Notes: generated from the sequence alone by a model not told the origin. Shown: positions 10,494 to 21,361, counted from the first letter of the stretch. The stretch is DNA of 64,000 nucleotides from Alteripontixanthobacter muriae (GCF_013336795.1 NZ_JAAFZT010000003.1:90132-154131); one strand, 5' to 3'. Made by a program: numbers and translations.

Positions 10494-12431
10494 TCAATTC
10501 GTATTGCCGACCAGTTGACGACGCACGGCCTCGATTGCCTCGGCATTGCGCTCGACGCCGAGTTCACCGCGCATCGATGCAATCAGTTGCTGGGCATATT
10601 CCTCGCCGGTCCGCTGAGCGAGCTGCTGGCGCGCGCTGGCGATGAACGGGTCGTCGGCCGCAACTTCGTCGGGGACGATATCGGCGAGGTTGACCACGAA
10701 CCAGCCGATGCTGCCCGGACCTTCCAGCTTCTTGGTCGTTCCTTCCGCCATGCTGAACATCAGGGCGAGGGGCGCCGGTACCTGCTGCTGTCTTGCGGCG
10801 AGTTCCTGGCGCGAAAGGTCGATGTTTTCGGGTGCGGGAAGGCTTGCGTCCTCCGCCCGCATCGCCTCGGCAAGTGTTGCACCGCCGCGCACCCGCGCCA
10901 GAATGCGATCCGCAGCTTTGCGCGCTGCGGCAAGGCCCTGTGCCATACGCCATTCCGCAACGACCTCGTCCCGGATTTCACCGAGCGGTGCAGCTGCGGA
11001 ACCTGTGATCCGCGCCACATCGAAGAGCACGAAGGTCTCACCGGGAGTGACTTCGGCAACTTGCGGTTCGCCTTCTTCCATCTGGAATGCGGTGGGCAGG
11101 ACCGAGCCGAGGATTTCCGGGGCAGTCTCACCCTGCTGGCCATAGACCTGCCCGGCAGCCGTGAGGGGCCGGGTGGTCTGGATCTGCAAGCCGAGTTCAC
11201 GCGCGACGTCGGCAAGCGCCTCGCCGTCATCGAGGCTGTCCTGCGCGTCGACCGCCAGATCCGCTAGCGCGTTCCGGCGCTTCTCGAGCCGCAGTTCCTC
11301 GGCAATTTCTCCGCGCACCTGCGCCAGGCTCCGCGCCGGAGTGCGGTCGATGCTGTCCACACGCGTGACATACCAGCCAAGCGAGCCGCGCTGCGGAACC
11401 GCGACGGAACCACGCTCGGCGGTGAATACCGCCTCGGCGACTGCCGGGCTTGTCGACGATGCCAGCTGCTGGCGGCTGCGCGGTTCGACTTCGGCTACAC
11501 TCAGGCCTGCTTCCCGTGCTGCCTCCTCCAGCGAACCGCCAGCCTGTACCCGCTGGCGAATGGCCTGCGCGGCCTGCTGGGTCGGCACGATCAGCTGGCT
11601 GAAGCCGCGCGTTTCGCTGGCGGCATATTGCGCCTGATTTTCACGGTAGCGCGCTGCGATCTCCGCATCGGTGGGGTTCGCCCTGTTGCCAAGGCTCTCG
11701 GCATCCAGAGTGGCGTAGCGGATCGTGCGCCGTTCGGGGCGGATGTAATCGCCGCGATTGGCCGTGTAGTAGGATTGCAGCTGCGCTGTGGTGGGTGCGG
11801 TATCCGGCGCGAAGGCCGCACTGGGTATGAAGCCGATCGTACCTTCCCGGCTTTCCCGCTGCAGCGATGCGTAGCGTGCTACCAGCTTGTTCGGCAGCGT
11901 CGCACCAAATGTCGCAGGAATCAGGATCTGCTGAGCCAGAATATCGGATGCGAGGTCGTTGCGGACCGTTGCTTCGTTGAGGCCGCGCTGGGCCAGAAAC
12001 CCGCGGAACGCGTCTTCGCTGAAATTCCCGTCCGGCCCGCGAAAAGCAGAGATGCCCAGAATTTCGCTGTTCACCAGGTTTTCGCCGGCCCGCAGGCCAT
12101 ATTCGCGAGCATATCCGGCAATGGCGGCACGGTCGATCATCTGCGACAGCACACGGTCAAGTCCGCCTTGTTCGACAAACGCCTGCATCGACAGAGTGGG
12201 ATCGTCCTGCCGCAGACCGTCTACCGCATTGTTGGCGTCACGAACCAGATCGGCCGTACCGATTTTCTCATCGCCGACCACGGCAACCCTGTTTCCGCCC
12301 GAAACACCGCCGAACGTCGCGCTCGACGAAACGTCCATGCTTGCAAAGGCCAGTGCGATCAGGGCCAGAAAGGCCATGGTCACCACGATGCCGATCTTCG
12401 ACTGGAAGAACCTGCGGAATGTCGTAAGCAT
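10494..12431 (-). CDS. PpiD/SurA-like periplasmic peptidyl-prolyl isomerase, membrane anchored
   Basis: A 645-residue foldase with one N-terminal membrane segment (residues 15-32, MAFLALIALAFA) and a long periplasmic part. It has a SurA_N_3-type region, a parvulin (PPIC) domain at about residues 260-360 and a second, weaker one toward the C-terminus. The architecture matches PpiD, which helps envelope proteins emerging from Sec. In sphingomonads a gene of this type often precedes trpE, as here, three bases upstream. It is first in the leftward block, so its promoter in 12432-12655 may drive the trp genes. Parvulin activity has been lost in many PpiD proteins, so catalysis is not assured. Confidence 0.9.
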   Translation of the reverse strand: MLTTFRRFFQSKIGIVVTMAFLALIALAFASMDVSSSATFGGVSGGNRVAVVGDEKIGTADLVRDANNAVDGLRQDDPTLSMQAFVEQGGLDRVLSQMIDRAAIAGYAREYGLRAGENLVNSEILGISAFRGPDGNFSEDAFRGFLAQRGLNEATVRNDLASDILAQQILIPATFGATLPNKLVARYASLQRESREGTIGFIPSAAFAPDTAPTTAQLQSYYTANRGDYIRPERRTIRYATLDAESLGNRANPTDAEIAARYRENQAQYAASETRGFSQLIVPTQQAAQAIRQRVQAGGSLEEAAREAGLSVAEVEPRSRQQLASSTSPAVAEAVFTAERGSVAVPQRGSLGWYVTRVDSIDRTPARSLAQVRGEIAEELRLEKRRNALADLAVDAQDSLDDGEALADVARELGLQIQTTRPLTAAGQVYGQQGETAPEILGSVLPTAFQMEEGEPQVAEVTPGETFVLFDVARITGSAAAPLGEIRDEVVAEWRMAQGLAAARKAADRILARVRGGATLAEAMRAEDASLPAPENIDLSRQELAARQQQVPAPLALMFSMAEGTTKKLEGPGSIGWFVVNLADIVPDEVAADDPFIASARQQLAQRTGEEYAQQLIASMRGELGVERNAEAIEAVRRQLVGNTN

Positions 12432-12655
12432 AGAAGAAGCTGACCTGTTTCGGTTTTTTTCAGGGAATCAGTTGGCCAAGCAGGCCGAGTAAGGCTTGCC
12501 CCGCGCTGGAATTGTCCGCCGCTTTATCCCGCATGCGTCGCTGCCGCAACAGGTGGACAAGTGTTTTGACCCAAAGACAAAGGTGGGCTAGCGGAGCCCG
12601 CCAGACAGCCCATATGGGCCGGCAACAGATTCATCGTAATAGCAGGACAAGACAC

Positions 12656-13420
12656 ATGGCCGCACGGCCCTATATCGTTGGCAATTGGAAGATGAACGGA
12701 ACGCGTGCGATGCTTTCCGAAGCGCGCGCGATCGACCGTGCATCACAGCGGCTGATGAAGGTGGAGGTGGCTATCGCGCCGCCTTATACTTTGATTCACG
12801 CCGTCCACCGCGAGGCGCAGCAGATCGGCGTCGGTGCGCAGGATTGTCATGCGGCGGAAGAAGGCGCGAATACAGGCGACATTTCAGCCGCTATGATCGC
12901 CGATGCGGGCGCGAAATTCGTGATCCTAGGCCATAGCGAACGCCGCCTCGATCATGGCGAAAACGACGCGCTGGTGAAGCGCAAGGCGGAAGCTGCAATG
13001 GCGACACAGTTGAAGATCATTCTCTGCTGCGGCGAGACGGAAGACGTGCGCAATGCCGGAAATGCGGTCGATCATGTGCTCGCACAGCTTTCTGCATCAC
13101 TTCCTGATATCATCGAAGAACCCGGGGAGCGACTGAACATCGCCTATGAACCGGTCTGGGCCATTGGCACTGGACGGACACCTTCGACAGACGAAATTGC
13201 CGAGATGCACGGTGCCATCCGCAAGCTGCTGATCGATCGCTTCGGTGCGGAAGAAGGGCCGGCGGTGCGAATCCTTTATGGCGGATCGGTCAAGCCGGAG
13301 AATGCGCGCGAGCTGCTTGCGGTGAATGAGGTGGGCGGCGCTCTTGTCGGCGGGGCCAGCCTGACGGCAGAGACATTCCTCGGCATCGTCATCGCCGCAA
13401 ACGAGGTGCAGGAACAGTAA
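12656..13420 (+). CDS. tpiA: Triose-phosphate isomerase
   Basis: Interconverts dihydroxyacetone phosphate and glyceraldehyde 3-phosphate. The 254-residue TIM barrel has the catalytic Lys12 (NWKMN), His93 (GHSERR) and Glu165 (AYEPVWAIGTG). The ATG at 12656 is taken because the N-terminus then fits the family and an AGGA lies just upstream. The reading frame stays open to 12512, but that extension is not conserved-looking. Confidence 0.97.
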   Translation: MAARPYIVGNWKMNGTRAMLSEARAIDRASQRLMKVEVAIAPPYTLIHAVHREAQQIGVGAQDCHAAEEGANTGDISAAMIADAGAKFVILGHSERRLDHGENDALVKRKAEAAMATQLKIILCCGETEDVRNAGNAVDHVLAQLSASLPDIIEEPGERLNIAYEPVWAIGTGRTPSTDEIAEMHGAIRKLLIDRFGAEEGPAVRILYGGSVKPENARELLAVNEVGGALVGGASLTAETFLGIVIAANEVQEQ

Positions 13421-13516
13421 TCGTGCTGTTGCCGGAGCCGAGGGAGGCCAGCCTTGCTCTCTTCGCTCCGGCGCACTAGATGCCGCACGCAAGCCTAGCG
13501 AGAGTTTACCTAAGTC

Positions 13517-13903
13517 ATGTCAATCTTCTTCTTTCTCACCGTGGTGCAGGCCATCGTCGCAGCAGCGCTTGTCGGCGTGATCCTGATGCAGCGTTCAGAA
13601 GGCGGGGGCCTCGGCATCGGGGGTAGCCCCAGCGGCATGATGAGCGCGCGAGGCGCAGCGGATTTCCTGACGAAGACGACAAAGATCCTCGCTATCCTGT
13701 TCGTCGTTCTCTCGATCGTTCTCGCAGCAGTTGCGGTCGAAACCAGCAGCACCAGCACGATCGAATCGACAATCGATCGAAACGTGACGCCGGTGCAGAA
13801 CGATCCGCTCGCACCCTTGGCAGGCGATGGCCTCGACGGTGACCCGCCGGTCAGCCCGGTTCCGGAAACGAATGACGATCCGCTGTCGGGCGCAACGCGC
13901 TGA
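13517..13903 (+). CDS. secG: Preprotein translocase subunit SecG
   Basis: Small accessory subunit of the SecYEG channel that aids protein export. The protein has 128 residues and two membrane segments (about 3-22 and 55-75). Between them is the conserved LMQRSEGGGLGIG and a Gly/Ser-rich loop. The C-terminal tail after residue 80 is acidic and low in complexity, common in alphaproteobacterial SecG. The order tpiA-secG-pyrG is typical of alphaproteobacteria. Confidence 0.93.
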   Translation: MSIFFFLTVVQAIVAAALVGVILMQRSEGGGLGIGGSPSGMMSARGAADFLTKTTKILAILFVVLSIVLAAVAVETSSTSTIESTIDRNVTPVQNDPLAPLAGDGLDGDPPVSPVPETNDDPLSGATR

Positions 13904-13914
13904 CAATTTTGGCA

Positions 13915-13955
13915 GCCTGCGGTCGCTGACCGCCCGCAGGCGCTTTCTTTCACTT
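13915..13955 (+). terminator. Probable intrinsic terminator after secG
   Basis: GCCTGCG (13915-13921) pairs with CGCAGGC (13935-13941), with a further GGTC/GACC pairing in the loop, followed by the T-rich GCTTTCTTTCACTTT. The tract is not pure T, so termination may be partial and let some transcript reach pyrG. Confidence 0.5.
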
Positions 13956-14022
13956 TCGCAGTCTTCATCGACGGGCAAAACCCGGAAGACGGCGCTTGCA
14001 CCGACTCCACTTACGAGCTTAA

Positions 14023-15666
<1,644 letters not shown>

Positions 15667-16101
15667 CCTGTAGCGATTGCGATGATTGCGTGGAAATGCA
15701 GATCAACGCATTGACTCGATCAAAACTGACGCGTTGAAAATAATGTAATAGCGATCTTTATCTTTTGCTAAATTCGCGTTATTGTGGCTGCTGGGATAAA
15801 GATGGGGGGCAGCGATCGACAATGGATCGCGAACCTACCCTGCAGTTTCGGATGTGATCGTCTTCTGCGACCCGGACGATCATATCTGGATAAGCGGCGC
15901 CTTGCGTCGTGGGGGTGGACCTGGTCTGCCCCCGAATCATTTGCAGTCCTGACCTCTTTCTGACTGTTCACGCGGCTGATTGCTAAGCTCTCATTGCCGA
16001 TCGTCGGCCAACTTCATGCCTGTGCCGAAACGATTTATGCGCTGGATAATTGATCAGTTGAAGCGAAGGTGCCGGTGTGTGCCGCAAGGGAGTTTACAAT
16101 A
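15667..16101 (+). other. 435-base stretch without a recognised gene
   Basis: Lies between pyrG and grxC. It holds an AT-rich segment around 15720-15780 that could carry a promoter, and a compact hairpin, GGGGG (15911-15915) against CCCCC (15929-15933). A 67-codon reverse-strand frame (15768-15971) is basic, low in complexity and family-less, so I do not call it. A small RNA here is possible but not supported by any motif I recognise. Confidence 0.4.
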
Positions 16102-16362
16102 GTGCCGAAAAAGATAGATATCTACACGAAGATGGGCTGCGGCTACTGTGCTAGGGCCAGGCGCCTGCTCGACGGCAAAGGCGTCGATTACAATGAATTC
16201 GATATCACGATGGGCGGCCCAGAGCGCGAGGAGATGACGAGCCGCGCTCCGAACGCCCGTACGGTACCGCAGATCTTCATTGGTGATAAACATGTCGGCG
16301 GCTCTGACGATCTGATGGCGCTGGAGCGGGAAGGCAAGCTCGACGCGATGCTTCAGGGCTGA
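16102..16362 (+). CDS. grxC: Glutaredoxin 3 (GrxC type)
   Basis: Glutathione-dependent dithiol oxidoreductase of 86 residues with the redox site C-G-Y-C near residues 14-17, where most GrxC proteins have C-P-Y-C. The cis-proline TVPQIF and the GGSDDL glutathione-binding block are present. The start is a GTG at 16102 with AAGGGAG nine bases upstream; an earlier GTG at 16069 adds 11 residues with no family match. It forms a run with the nitrilase and DUF1178 genes. Confidence 0.93.
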   Translation: MPKKIDIYTKMGCGYCARARRLLDGKGVDYNEFDITMGGPEREEMTSRAPNARTVPQIFIGDKHVGGSDDLMALEREGKLDAMLQG

Positions 16363-16370
16363 CGAAGCGG

Positions 16371-17186
16371 ATGGCGCGTGTTGCTCTTCTGCAGATGACC
16401 AGCGGGATCAATCCAAACCGCAACGCCGATACGATCGCTTCCGCTGTCGCAACTGCGGCTACCGGCGGGGCACAAATGCTTTTCACGCCTGAAATGTCTG
16501 GACTGCTCGATCAGGATCGCAAGCGCGCCGATCAGTCGATTGCTTCACAACAGGAAGACGCGGTTCTTCGAGATACTCGTGAAGCCGCACGGAATTACGG
16601 CATTTGGGTTGCGTTGGGGTCGCTCGCTGTTGCTGTCGGGGAGGGCAGGCGCGCCAACCGTGCCTTCGTCATCAACCCCGAAGGCGAAGTCGTCTGCACC
16701 TACGACAAGATGCATATGTTCGATGTGACGTTGGGCGAGGGTGACGATTGGCTCGAATCCGCAGCTTACGCGCCGGGCGACAGGGTCGCTGCGATAGAAA
16801 CGCCGGTCGGACTTCTCGGCCTGAGCATCTGCTACGACATCCGTTTTCCGGCGCTCTATGACGTCCTCGGCCGTGCGGGATGTGAAGCAATCACAATACC
16901 TGCAGCCTTTACCGTACCGACTGGCCGCGCGCATTGGCATGTTCTGCAACGCGCCCGGGCGATCGAGAGCAGTGCTTTCGTCATTTCTGCAGCGCAGGTT
17001 GGCGAGCATGAGGACGGACGAAGAACATATGGCCATTCGCTGGTAATCGACCCTTGGGGGCGAGTGTTGCTTGATATGGGCGGCACAGAAACCGGCGTAG
17101 GTTTTGCGGAGGTTGATCTCACGATTGTGGAAGAAACCCGGCGCAAGTTGCCAAGCCTTGCAAATCGGCGCGATCTCGCCAACTGA
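16371..17186 (+). CDS. Carbon-nitrogen hydrolase, Nit1-like (probable deaminated glutathione amidase)
   Basis: A 271-residue nitrilase-superfamily amidase. The catalytic triad is Glu41 (FTPEMSG), Lys113 (YDKMHMFD) and Cys154 (LSICYDIRFP). The close fit to the Nit1/YbeM group and its place next to a glutaredoxin suggest repair of deaminated glutathione. That function is inferred from family and context. The start codon follows grxC by eight bases. Confidence 0.88.
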   Translation: MARVALLQMTSGINPNRNADTIASAVATAATGGAQMLFTPEMSGLLDQDRKRADQSIASQQEDAVLRDTREAARNYGIWVALGSLAVAVGEGRRANRAFVINPEGEVVCTYDKMHMFDVTLGEGDDWLESAAYAPGDRVAAIETPVGLLGLSICYDIRFPALYDVLGRAGCEAITIPAAFTVPTGRAHWHVLQRARAIESSAFVISAAQVGEHEDGRRTYGHSLVIDPWGRVLLDMGGTETGVGFAEVDLTIVEETRRKLPSLANRRDLAN

Positions 17187-17192
17187 TTGCCG

Positions 17193-17684
17193 ATGATCGT
17201 TTTCGACCTGATCTGCGCAGCGGGCCACACATTCGAAGGGTGGTTCGGCTCTTCCGCTCGGTTTGAGCAGCAATGCGAAGAAGGGCTGGTCGCCTGTCCG
17301 CATTGCGGCGCGACCGAAATCATCAAGGCACCCATGACGCCTGCCGTTGGTGCGAAGGGAAACAGGGGTTTGCCTGTCACCAGGCGGCACTCCGAAGGCC
17401 CGCAACGAAAGCCGATGGTCGGAGGGCAGGAAGCTCCTGAGGTCATCAAGGCCATGCAGGCGTTAGCCAAGGCCCAGGCGAAAGCACTCGAAGGCAGCAC
17501 CTGGGTAGGTGATGCCTTTGCCGAAAAGTCTCGCGCGAGGCATTACGGCGAAACGGCGGAGGCCTCTGATGAAAAGCCCATTCACGGCCGCGCGACTGCA
17601 GAAGATGCCAAGGCGCTGCTGGACGAAGGTATCGCCATAGCGCCACTTCCATTCCCCGTCGCACCGCCAGACGAACTCAATTGA
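17193..17684 (+). CDS. DUF1178 family protein
   Basis: A 163-residue protein of the DUF1178 family, found mostly in alpha- and betaproteobacteria next to nitrilase and glutaredoxin genes. The N-terminus MIVFDLICAAGHTFEGWF has one half of a probable zinc site, and CPHC (near residue 44) is the other. The C-terminal part includes a short helix region with conserved-looking GEA-type residues and ALLDEGI-PLPFP. The ATG at 17193 is preferred to the TTG at 17187. Function is unknown. Confidence 0.85.
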   Translation: MIVFDLICAAGHTFEGWFGSSARFEQQCEEGLVACPHCGATEIIKAPMTPAVGAKGNRGLPVTRRHSEGPQRKPMVGGQEAPEVIKAMQALAKAQAKALEGSTWVGDAFAEKSRARHYGETAEASDEKPIHGRATAEDAKALLDEGIAIAPLPFPVAPPDELN

Positions 17685-17723
17685 TTGCCAGAACAGTTCT
17701 AAGTTCGTAAGCGAATTTGCGGA

Positions 17724-17800
17724 GCGCCCGTAGCTCAGTCGGATAGAGCACCAGATTCCTAATCTGGGGGCCACAGGTTCAAATCCTGTCGGGCGCACCA
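17724..17800 (+). tRNA. tRNA-Arg (anticodon CCT)
   Basis: A 77-base cloverleaf with acceptor GCGCCCG/CGGGCGC, D arm AGCTCAGTCGGATAGAGC, anticodon stem CCAGA/TCTGG with loop TTCCTAA (anticodon CCT), T arm with GGTTCAAATCC, and encoded CCA. It reads the rare AGG codon. Confidence 0.97.
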
Positions 17801-18213
17801 ATTTTCACACCGTTGGCTGTGCAGAGCGCAGGTGCGGCTACCCGGCTTTGATGGTCACCAGGCTTCACTCCGGCAACTCAAGCGCTCGTGCGATCCGACA
17901 GGTAAATATCCCTATGACGCGTCTGGCACTTTGGTAGCACGGGCCGACTAGAGGAAATCATCTCCTCCTGTCCCTGGGGATTTCTTCGTTAGCATCGGCC
18001 GCTTGACTGTATCGCTCCTACCCCGACCCGGTTCAGTTAAGCGGCGCTCCCCCACAGCAGCGGTCACCCAGACAAGGGATCGATCCTGATAATGTATGTG
18101 GCCCAAAGATTATCCGGCCCGTCACGCTGTCGCGGGACGGGCCGGTTCTCCTCCCCAGGAGATCTGGTGGTGCCTGTCAGAGCCAGACCAAAGCGGCCTA
18201 GCGACAGGATCGT
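17801..18213 (+). other. 413-base stretch without a recognised gene
   Basis: Lies between tRNA-Arg and the end of aceA. Apart from the hairpin at 18114-18145, I see a short stem GAGGA/TCCTC around 17952-17968 and no conserved RNA core (no SRP or tmRNA signature). A small RNA cannot be excluded. Confidence 0.4.
18114..18145 (-). terminator. Strong hairpin downstream of aceA, possible terminator
   Basis: A perfect ten-base stem, CCGGCCCGTC (18114-18123) with GACGGGCCGG (18136-18145), and a 12-base loop, about 70 bases behind the aceA stop. There is no T tract on the aceA side, so it may stabilise the mRNA end or act with Rho. Confidence 0.45.
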
Positions 18214-19812
18214 TCACTCGGCGGCGAACTGATTCATCGTGTTATGCTTGCCGCCCGCCTTCAACGCAGCTTCGCCGGCGAAATATTCCTTGTGGTCATC
18301 ACCGAGGTCCGAGCCGGCCATATTCTGGTGCTTCACGCAAGCGATGCCCTGCCGGATCTCTTCACGTTGCACGTTCTTCACATAGCCGAGCATTGCCTGA
18401 TCCCCAAAATATTCCTTGGCCAGATTGTCGGTGCTCAGCGCTGCCGTGTGATAGGTCGGCAAAGTGATGAGGTGATGAAAAATGCCTGCACGCTCTGCTG
18501 CATCTGCCTGGAAGGTGCGGATTCGCTCGTCGGCTTCCTTAGCAAGGTCAGTGCCGTCGTAATCGACGCTCATCAAGCGATCGCGATCGGATTTGGAAAG
18601 GTCCTTTCCTTCCTTCTCCCAGGCATCGTAAACCTGCTGGCGGAAGTTGAGCGTCCAGTTGAAGCTGGGCGAATTGTTGTAGACCAGCTTTGCGTTCGGC
18701 ACCGTTTCGCGGATACGATCGACCATCGCGGCAATCTGTTCGACATGCGGCTTTTCGGTTTCGATCCACAGCAGGTCTGCGCCATTCTGCAAGGCGACGA
18801 TGCAGTCGAGAACACAGCGGTCCTCGCCGGTGCCGGGGCGGAACTGGAACAGGTTGGAAGGCAGACGCTTCGGCTTCATCAGCTTGCCGTCGCGCGTGAT
18901 GAGCACTTCGCCATGATCAAGGCTGGCAGGATCAACTTCCTCGCAATCGAGGAAGCTGTTGTACTGGTCGCCTATATCGCCCTTTTCATGCGTGACGGCG
19001 ATCTGCTTCGTCAGCCCCGCGCCAAGAGAGTCGGTGCGTGCAACAATGACGCCGTCATCCACGCCGAGTTCCATGAAGGCGTAGCGAACGGCGCGAATTT
19101 TCGCGAGGAAATCCTCGTGCGGCACGGTAACCTTACCGTCCTGATGGCCGCACTGCTTTTCGTCCGAAACCTGATTTTCGATCTGAATGCAGCAGGCGCC
19201 TGCCTCGATCATTTTCTTGGACAAAAGATATGTCGCCTCGGCATTACCGAAACCGGCGTCGATGTCAGCGATGATCGGTACGACATGCGTCTGATGATTG
19301 TCGATGGCCTTGCGAATTTCCTGAGCCTTGACGTCATTGCCAGCTTCGGTCGCGTCGTCGAGTTCACGAAACAGCCCGCCCAGCTCGCGCGCGTCGGCTT
19401 GGCGCAGGAAGGTGTAGAGTTCCTCGATAAGGCCAGGAACGGTCGTCTTCTCATGCATCGACTGGTCGGGTAGCGGACCGAAATCGCTGCGCAGTGCGGC
19501 AACCATCCAGCCCGACAGATAGAGATAGCGACCCTTTGTGTCGCCGAAATGCTTCTTGATCGAAATCATTTTCTGCTGGCCGATGAAGCCATGCCAGCAG
19601 CCGAGCGATTGCGTATAATGTGACGTGTCGGCATCATAGGCGGCCATGTCGTCCCGCATGATCTTGGCCGTATAGCGCGCAATATCAAGGCCGGTCTGGA
19701 AGCGGTTCTGCAGCCGCATACGCGCGACATTTTCGGGTTCGATCCCGTCGAGGGTCAGACCCGATTGTTCAAAGGTCTTCCGCGCCTGTTCGATAGTCTG
19801 TTGATAGCTCAT
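18214..19812 (-). CDS. aceA: Isocitrate lyase, large (about 530-residue) type
   Basis: Splits isocitrate into glyoxylate and succinate in the glyoxylate shunt, needed for growth on acetate and fatty acids. The protein has 532 residues from MSYQQ, matching the large Pseudomonas-like class and not the 430-residue E. coli type. The catalytic Cys221 lies in K-Q-C-G-H (219-223). ADIDAGFGN near 182 is the metal/substrate region. The start at 19812 has GGGAAAT upstream; the frame stays open 34 codons further without family similarity. It is divergent from a RamB-like regulator. Confidence 0.96.
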   Translation of the reverse strand: MSYQQTIEQARKTFEQSGLTLDGIEPENVARMRLQNRFQTGLDIARYTAKIMRDDMAAYDADTSHYTQSLGCWHGFIGQQKMISIKKHFGDTKGRYLYLSGWMVAALRSDFGPLPDQSMHEKTTVPGLIEELYTFLRQADARELGGLFRELDDATEAGNDVKAQEIRKAIDNHQTHVVPIIADIDAGFGNAEATYLLSKKMIEAGACCIQIENQVSDEKQCGHQDGKVTVPHEDFLAKIRAVRYAFMELGVDDGVIVARTDSLGAGLTKQIAVTHEKGDIGDQYNSFLDCEEVDPASLDHGEVLITRDGKLMKPKRLPSNLFQFRPGTGEDRCVLDCIVALQNGADLLWIETEKPHVEQIAAMVDRIRETVPNAKLVYNNSPSFNWTLNFRQQVYDAWEKEGKDLSKSDRDRLMSVDYDGTDLAKEADERIRTFQADAAERAGIFHHLITLPTYHTAALSTDNLAKEYFGDQAMLGYVKNVQREEIRQGIACVKHQNMAGSDLGDDHKEYFAGEAALKAGGKHNTMNQFAAE

Positions 19813-19906
19813 TTGTATTTCCCGTGTGGTCCGCACTCGGCGGAATGAGTTGCTGCCCTGTGTATGCGGCGCGAAGTCCGATCTGACGAGGGTTCGCGAT
19901 GTGCCC

Positions 19907-19956
19907 TTGTCCAAATTGACAGAAACTCCTTGTCGAATTGTCGAATTGTGACAAGG
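19907..19956. promoter_or_regulatory. Inverted-repeat operator between aceA and the RamB-like gene
   Basis: CCTTGTC (19928-19934) and GACAAGG (19950-19956) form a perfect seven-base inverted repeat with a 15-base spacer containing two GAATTGT copies. A related half-site series, TTGTCCAAATTGACA, lies at 19907-19921. The repeats sit within 10-60 bases of the regulator start and 95-145 bases from the aceA start. They are good candidates for binding by the adjacent regulator. Confidence 0.5.
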
Positions 19957-19963
19957 TGACGGG

Positions 19964-21361
19964 ATGGCTCAGTCAAATCCGCTTTATCTTGGTCCTCGCA
20001 TACGCAGGATCCGCCGCGAAATTGGTCTTACGCAGTTGGAAATGGCGACAGACCTCGGTGTGTCCAGCAGCTATGTCGCCCTGCTGGAGCGCAACCAGCG
20101 CCCGGTGACCGCAGACATGTTGCTGAAACTGGCGAGGACCTACCGCCTCGACGTGACGGAACTTGGGGCGGAGGACAGCGCAGCCTATGCGGACCGCGTG
20201 GGGGAGGCGCTACGCGATCCGATCTTTGCGGACATTGATGTTCCGTCGCTCGAAGTCGCAGACCTCGCGACCAGTTTTCCTTCCGTTAGCGAAGCTTTTC
20301 TGCGCCTTCACAGCGCCTATACCCGGGAACAGCGCAGCCTTGCAGAACAGCGCCTTGCGCCCGGCAGCGGCATCGACGACGATCCGGTGGAGGCTACCCG
20401 CCGCTTTCTAGCTGCCAGCGGCAATTACTTTCCTGCTCTGGAGGCGAAAGCCTCGGTCCTCGCTGAAACCATCGGGAAGAAGGGCGGAGCGGCGGAATGG
20501 TTGCGGGCCGAGGCAGGTGTGCGTGTTCGCTTTCTGCCGGCAGATGTGATGATGGGCACAGTCCGCCGTTACGACCGGCATAATGAGCAATTGCTGATCG
20601 AAGATACGCTTGATGCAGCCGGGCGGCAGTTTCAGATCGCCATGCATATCGCTTACACATCCATGCGGCGTGAACTCGACGCTATCACGCAAGACGTCGA
20701 TGCCAGTGATGAGACGACACTTGACCTGATCCGGCGAGCGCTGGCGTCATATGCGGCGGCTGCGCTGGTGATGCCTTATGTTGCATTTGTTGGGGCGGCC
20801 GAGAGGCGTGCCTACGACATTCTTGCGCTGAGCCGCGAATTTCGCTCCAGTTTCGAACAGGTCGCCCACCGTCTGACGACGCTGAACCGGCCAGACCAAT
20901 CACGTATTCCTTTCTTCTTTGTCAGGCTGGATGAGGCAGGCAATGTATCGAAACGACTGGACGGTGTTAGCTTTCCCTTTGCAGCCTATGGGGGCGGCTG
21001 TCCCCTCTGGACCGTGCACACCGTTTTTCGCACGCCGCAAACGATAGTGACGCAGTGGCTACGGATGCCCGACGGTCAGGAATTCTTCTCAATTGCGCGG
21101 ACCGTTAGATCGGGCGGAGGGCGCTTCGGCGAAGTGCCGATCTCGCGTGCGGTGGCTCTTGTCTGTTCGGCCGAAGATGCGGCGAGGACCGTGTATGGGG
21201 AAGCTGCACAGGCAAGCAGACCGCAGCCGACGCCCGTCGGCATTGCCTGCCGCCTGTGCAATCGCGAAGCCTGCCGGGCGAGGGCGGCACCGCCGCTTGG
21301 CCGCAAGATAATGGGCGACGATTATCGCCGGGGGGCTGCGCCCTTCACATTCGCAGACTGA
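19964..21361 (+). CDS. RamB-like short-chain fatty acid transcriptional regulator (XRE HTH plus IrrE-like domain)
   Basis: A 465-residue regulator. Residues 10-65 form an XRE helix-turn-helix (IRREIGLTQLEMATDLGVSSSYVALLER). The centre has an IrrE/ImmA-like domain without a clear HExxH (QIAMHIAYTSMRRELD), and the C-terminus is a DUF2083-like cysteine region (CRLCNREACRARA). This is the architecture of Corynebacterium RamB, a regulator of acetate and glyoxylate genes. Its place, divergent from aceA with an inverted repeat between, supports control of isocitrate lyase. Effector and direction of control are unknown. Its stop abuts that of the convergent mscS. Confidence 0.88.
   Translation: MAQSNPLYLGPRIRRIRREIGLTQLEMATDLGVSSSYVALLERNQRPVTADMLLKLARTYRLDVTELGAEDSAAYADRVGEALRDPIFADIDVPSLEVADLATSFPSVSEAFLRLHSAYTREQRSLAEQRLAPGSGIDDDPVEATRRFLAASGNYFPALEAKASVLAETIGKKGGAAEWLRAEAGVRVRFLPADVMMGTVRRYDRHNEQLLIEDTLDAAGRQFQIAMHIAYTSMRRELDAITQDVDASDETTLDLIRRALASYAAAALVMPYVAFVGAAERRAYDILALSREFRSSFEQVAHRLTTLNRPDQSRIPFFFVRLDEAGNVSKRLDGVSFPFAAYGGGCPLWTVHTVFRTPQTIVTQWLRMPDGQEFFSIARTVRSGGGRFGEVPISRAVALVCSAEDAARTVYGEAAQASRPQPTPVGIACRLCNREACRARAAPPLGRKIMGDDYRRGAAPFTFAD

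Noticed and set aside
10486..10500. A trp leader peptide/attenuator ahead of trpE
   Set aside because: Only three bases separate trpE from the upstream foldase gene, so there is no room.
15768..15971. A 67-codon reverse frame in the pyrG-grxC gap
   Set aside because: Arg/Pro-rich, no ribosome site and no recognisable family.
17801..18213. 6S or SRP RNA gene beside tRNA-Arg
   Set aside because: No SRP core sequence or convincing long rod-like pairing was found.
18244..19473. A 409-codon forward frame opposite aceA
   Set aside because: Shadow of isocitrate lyase; no family similarity.
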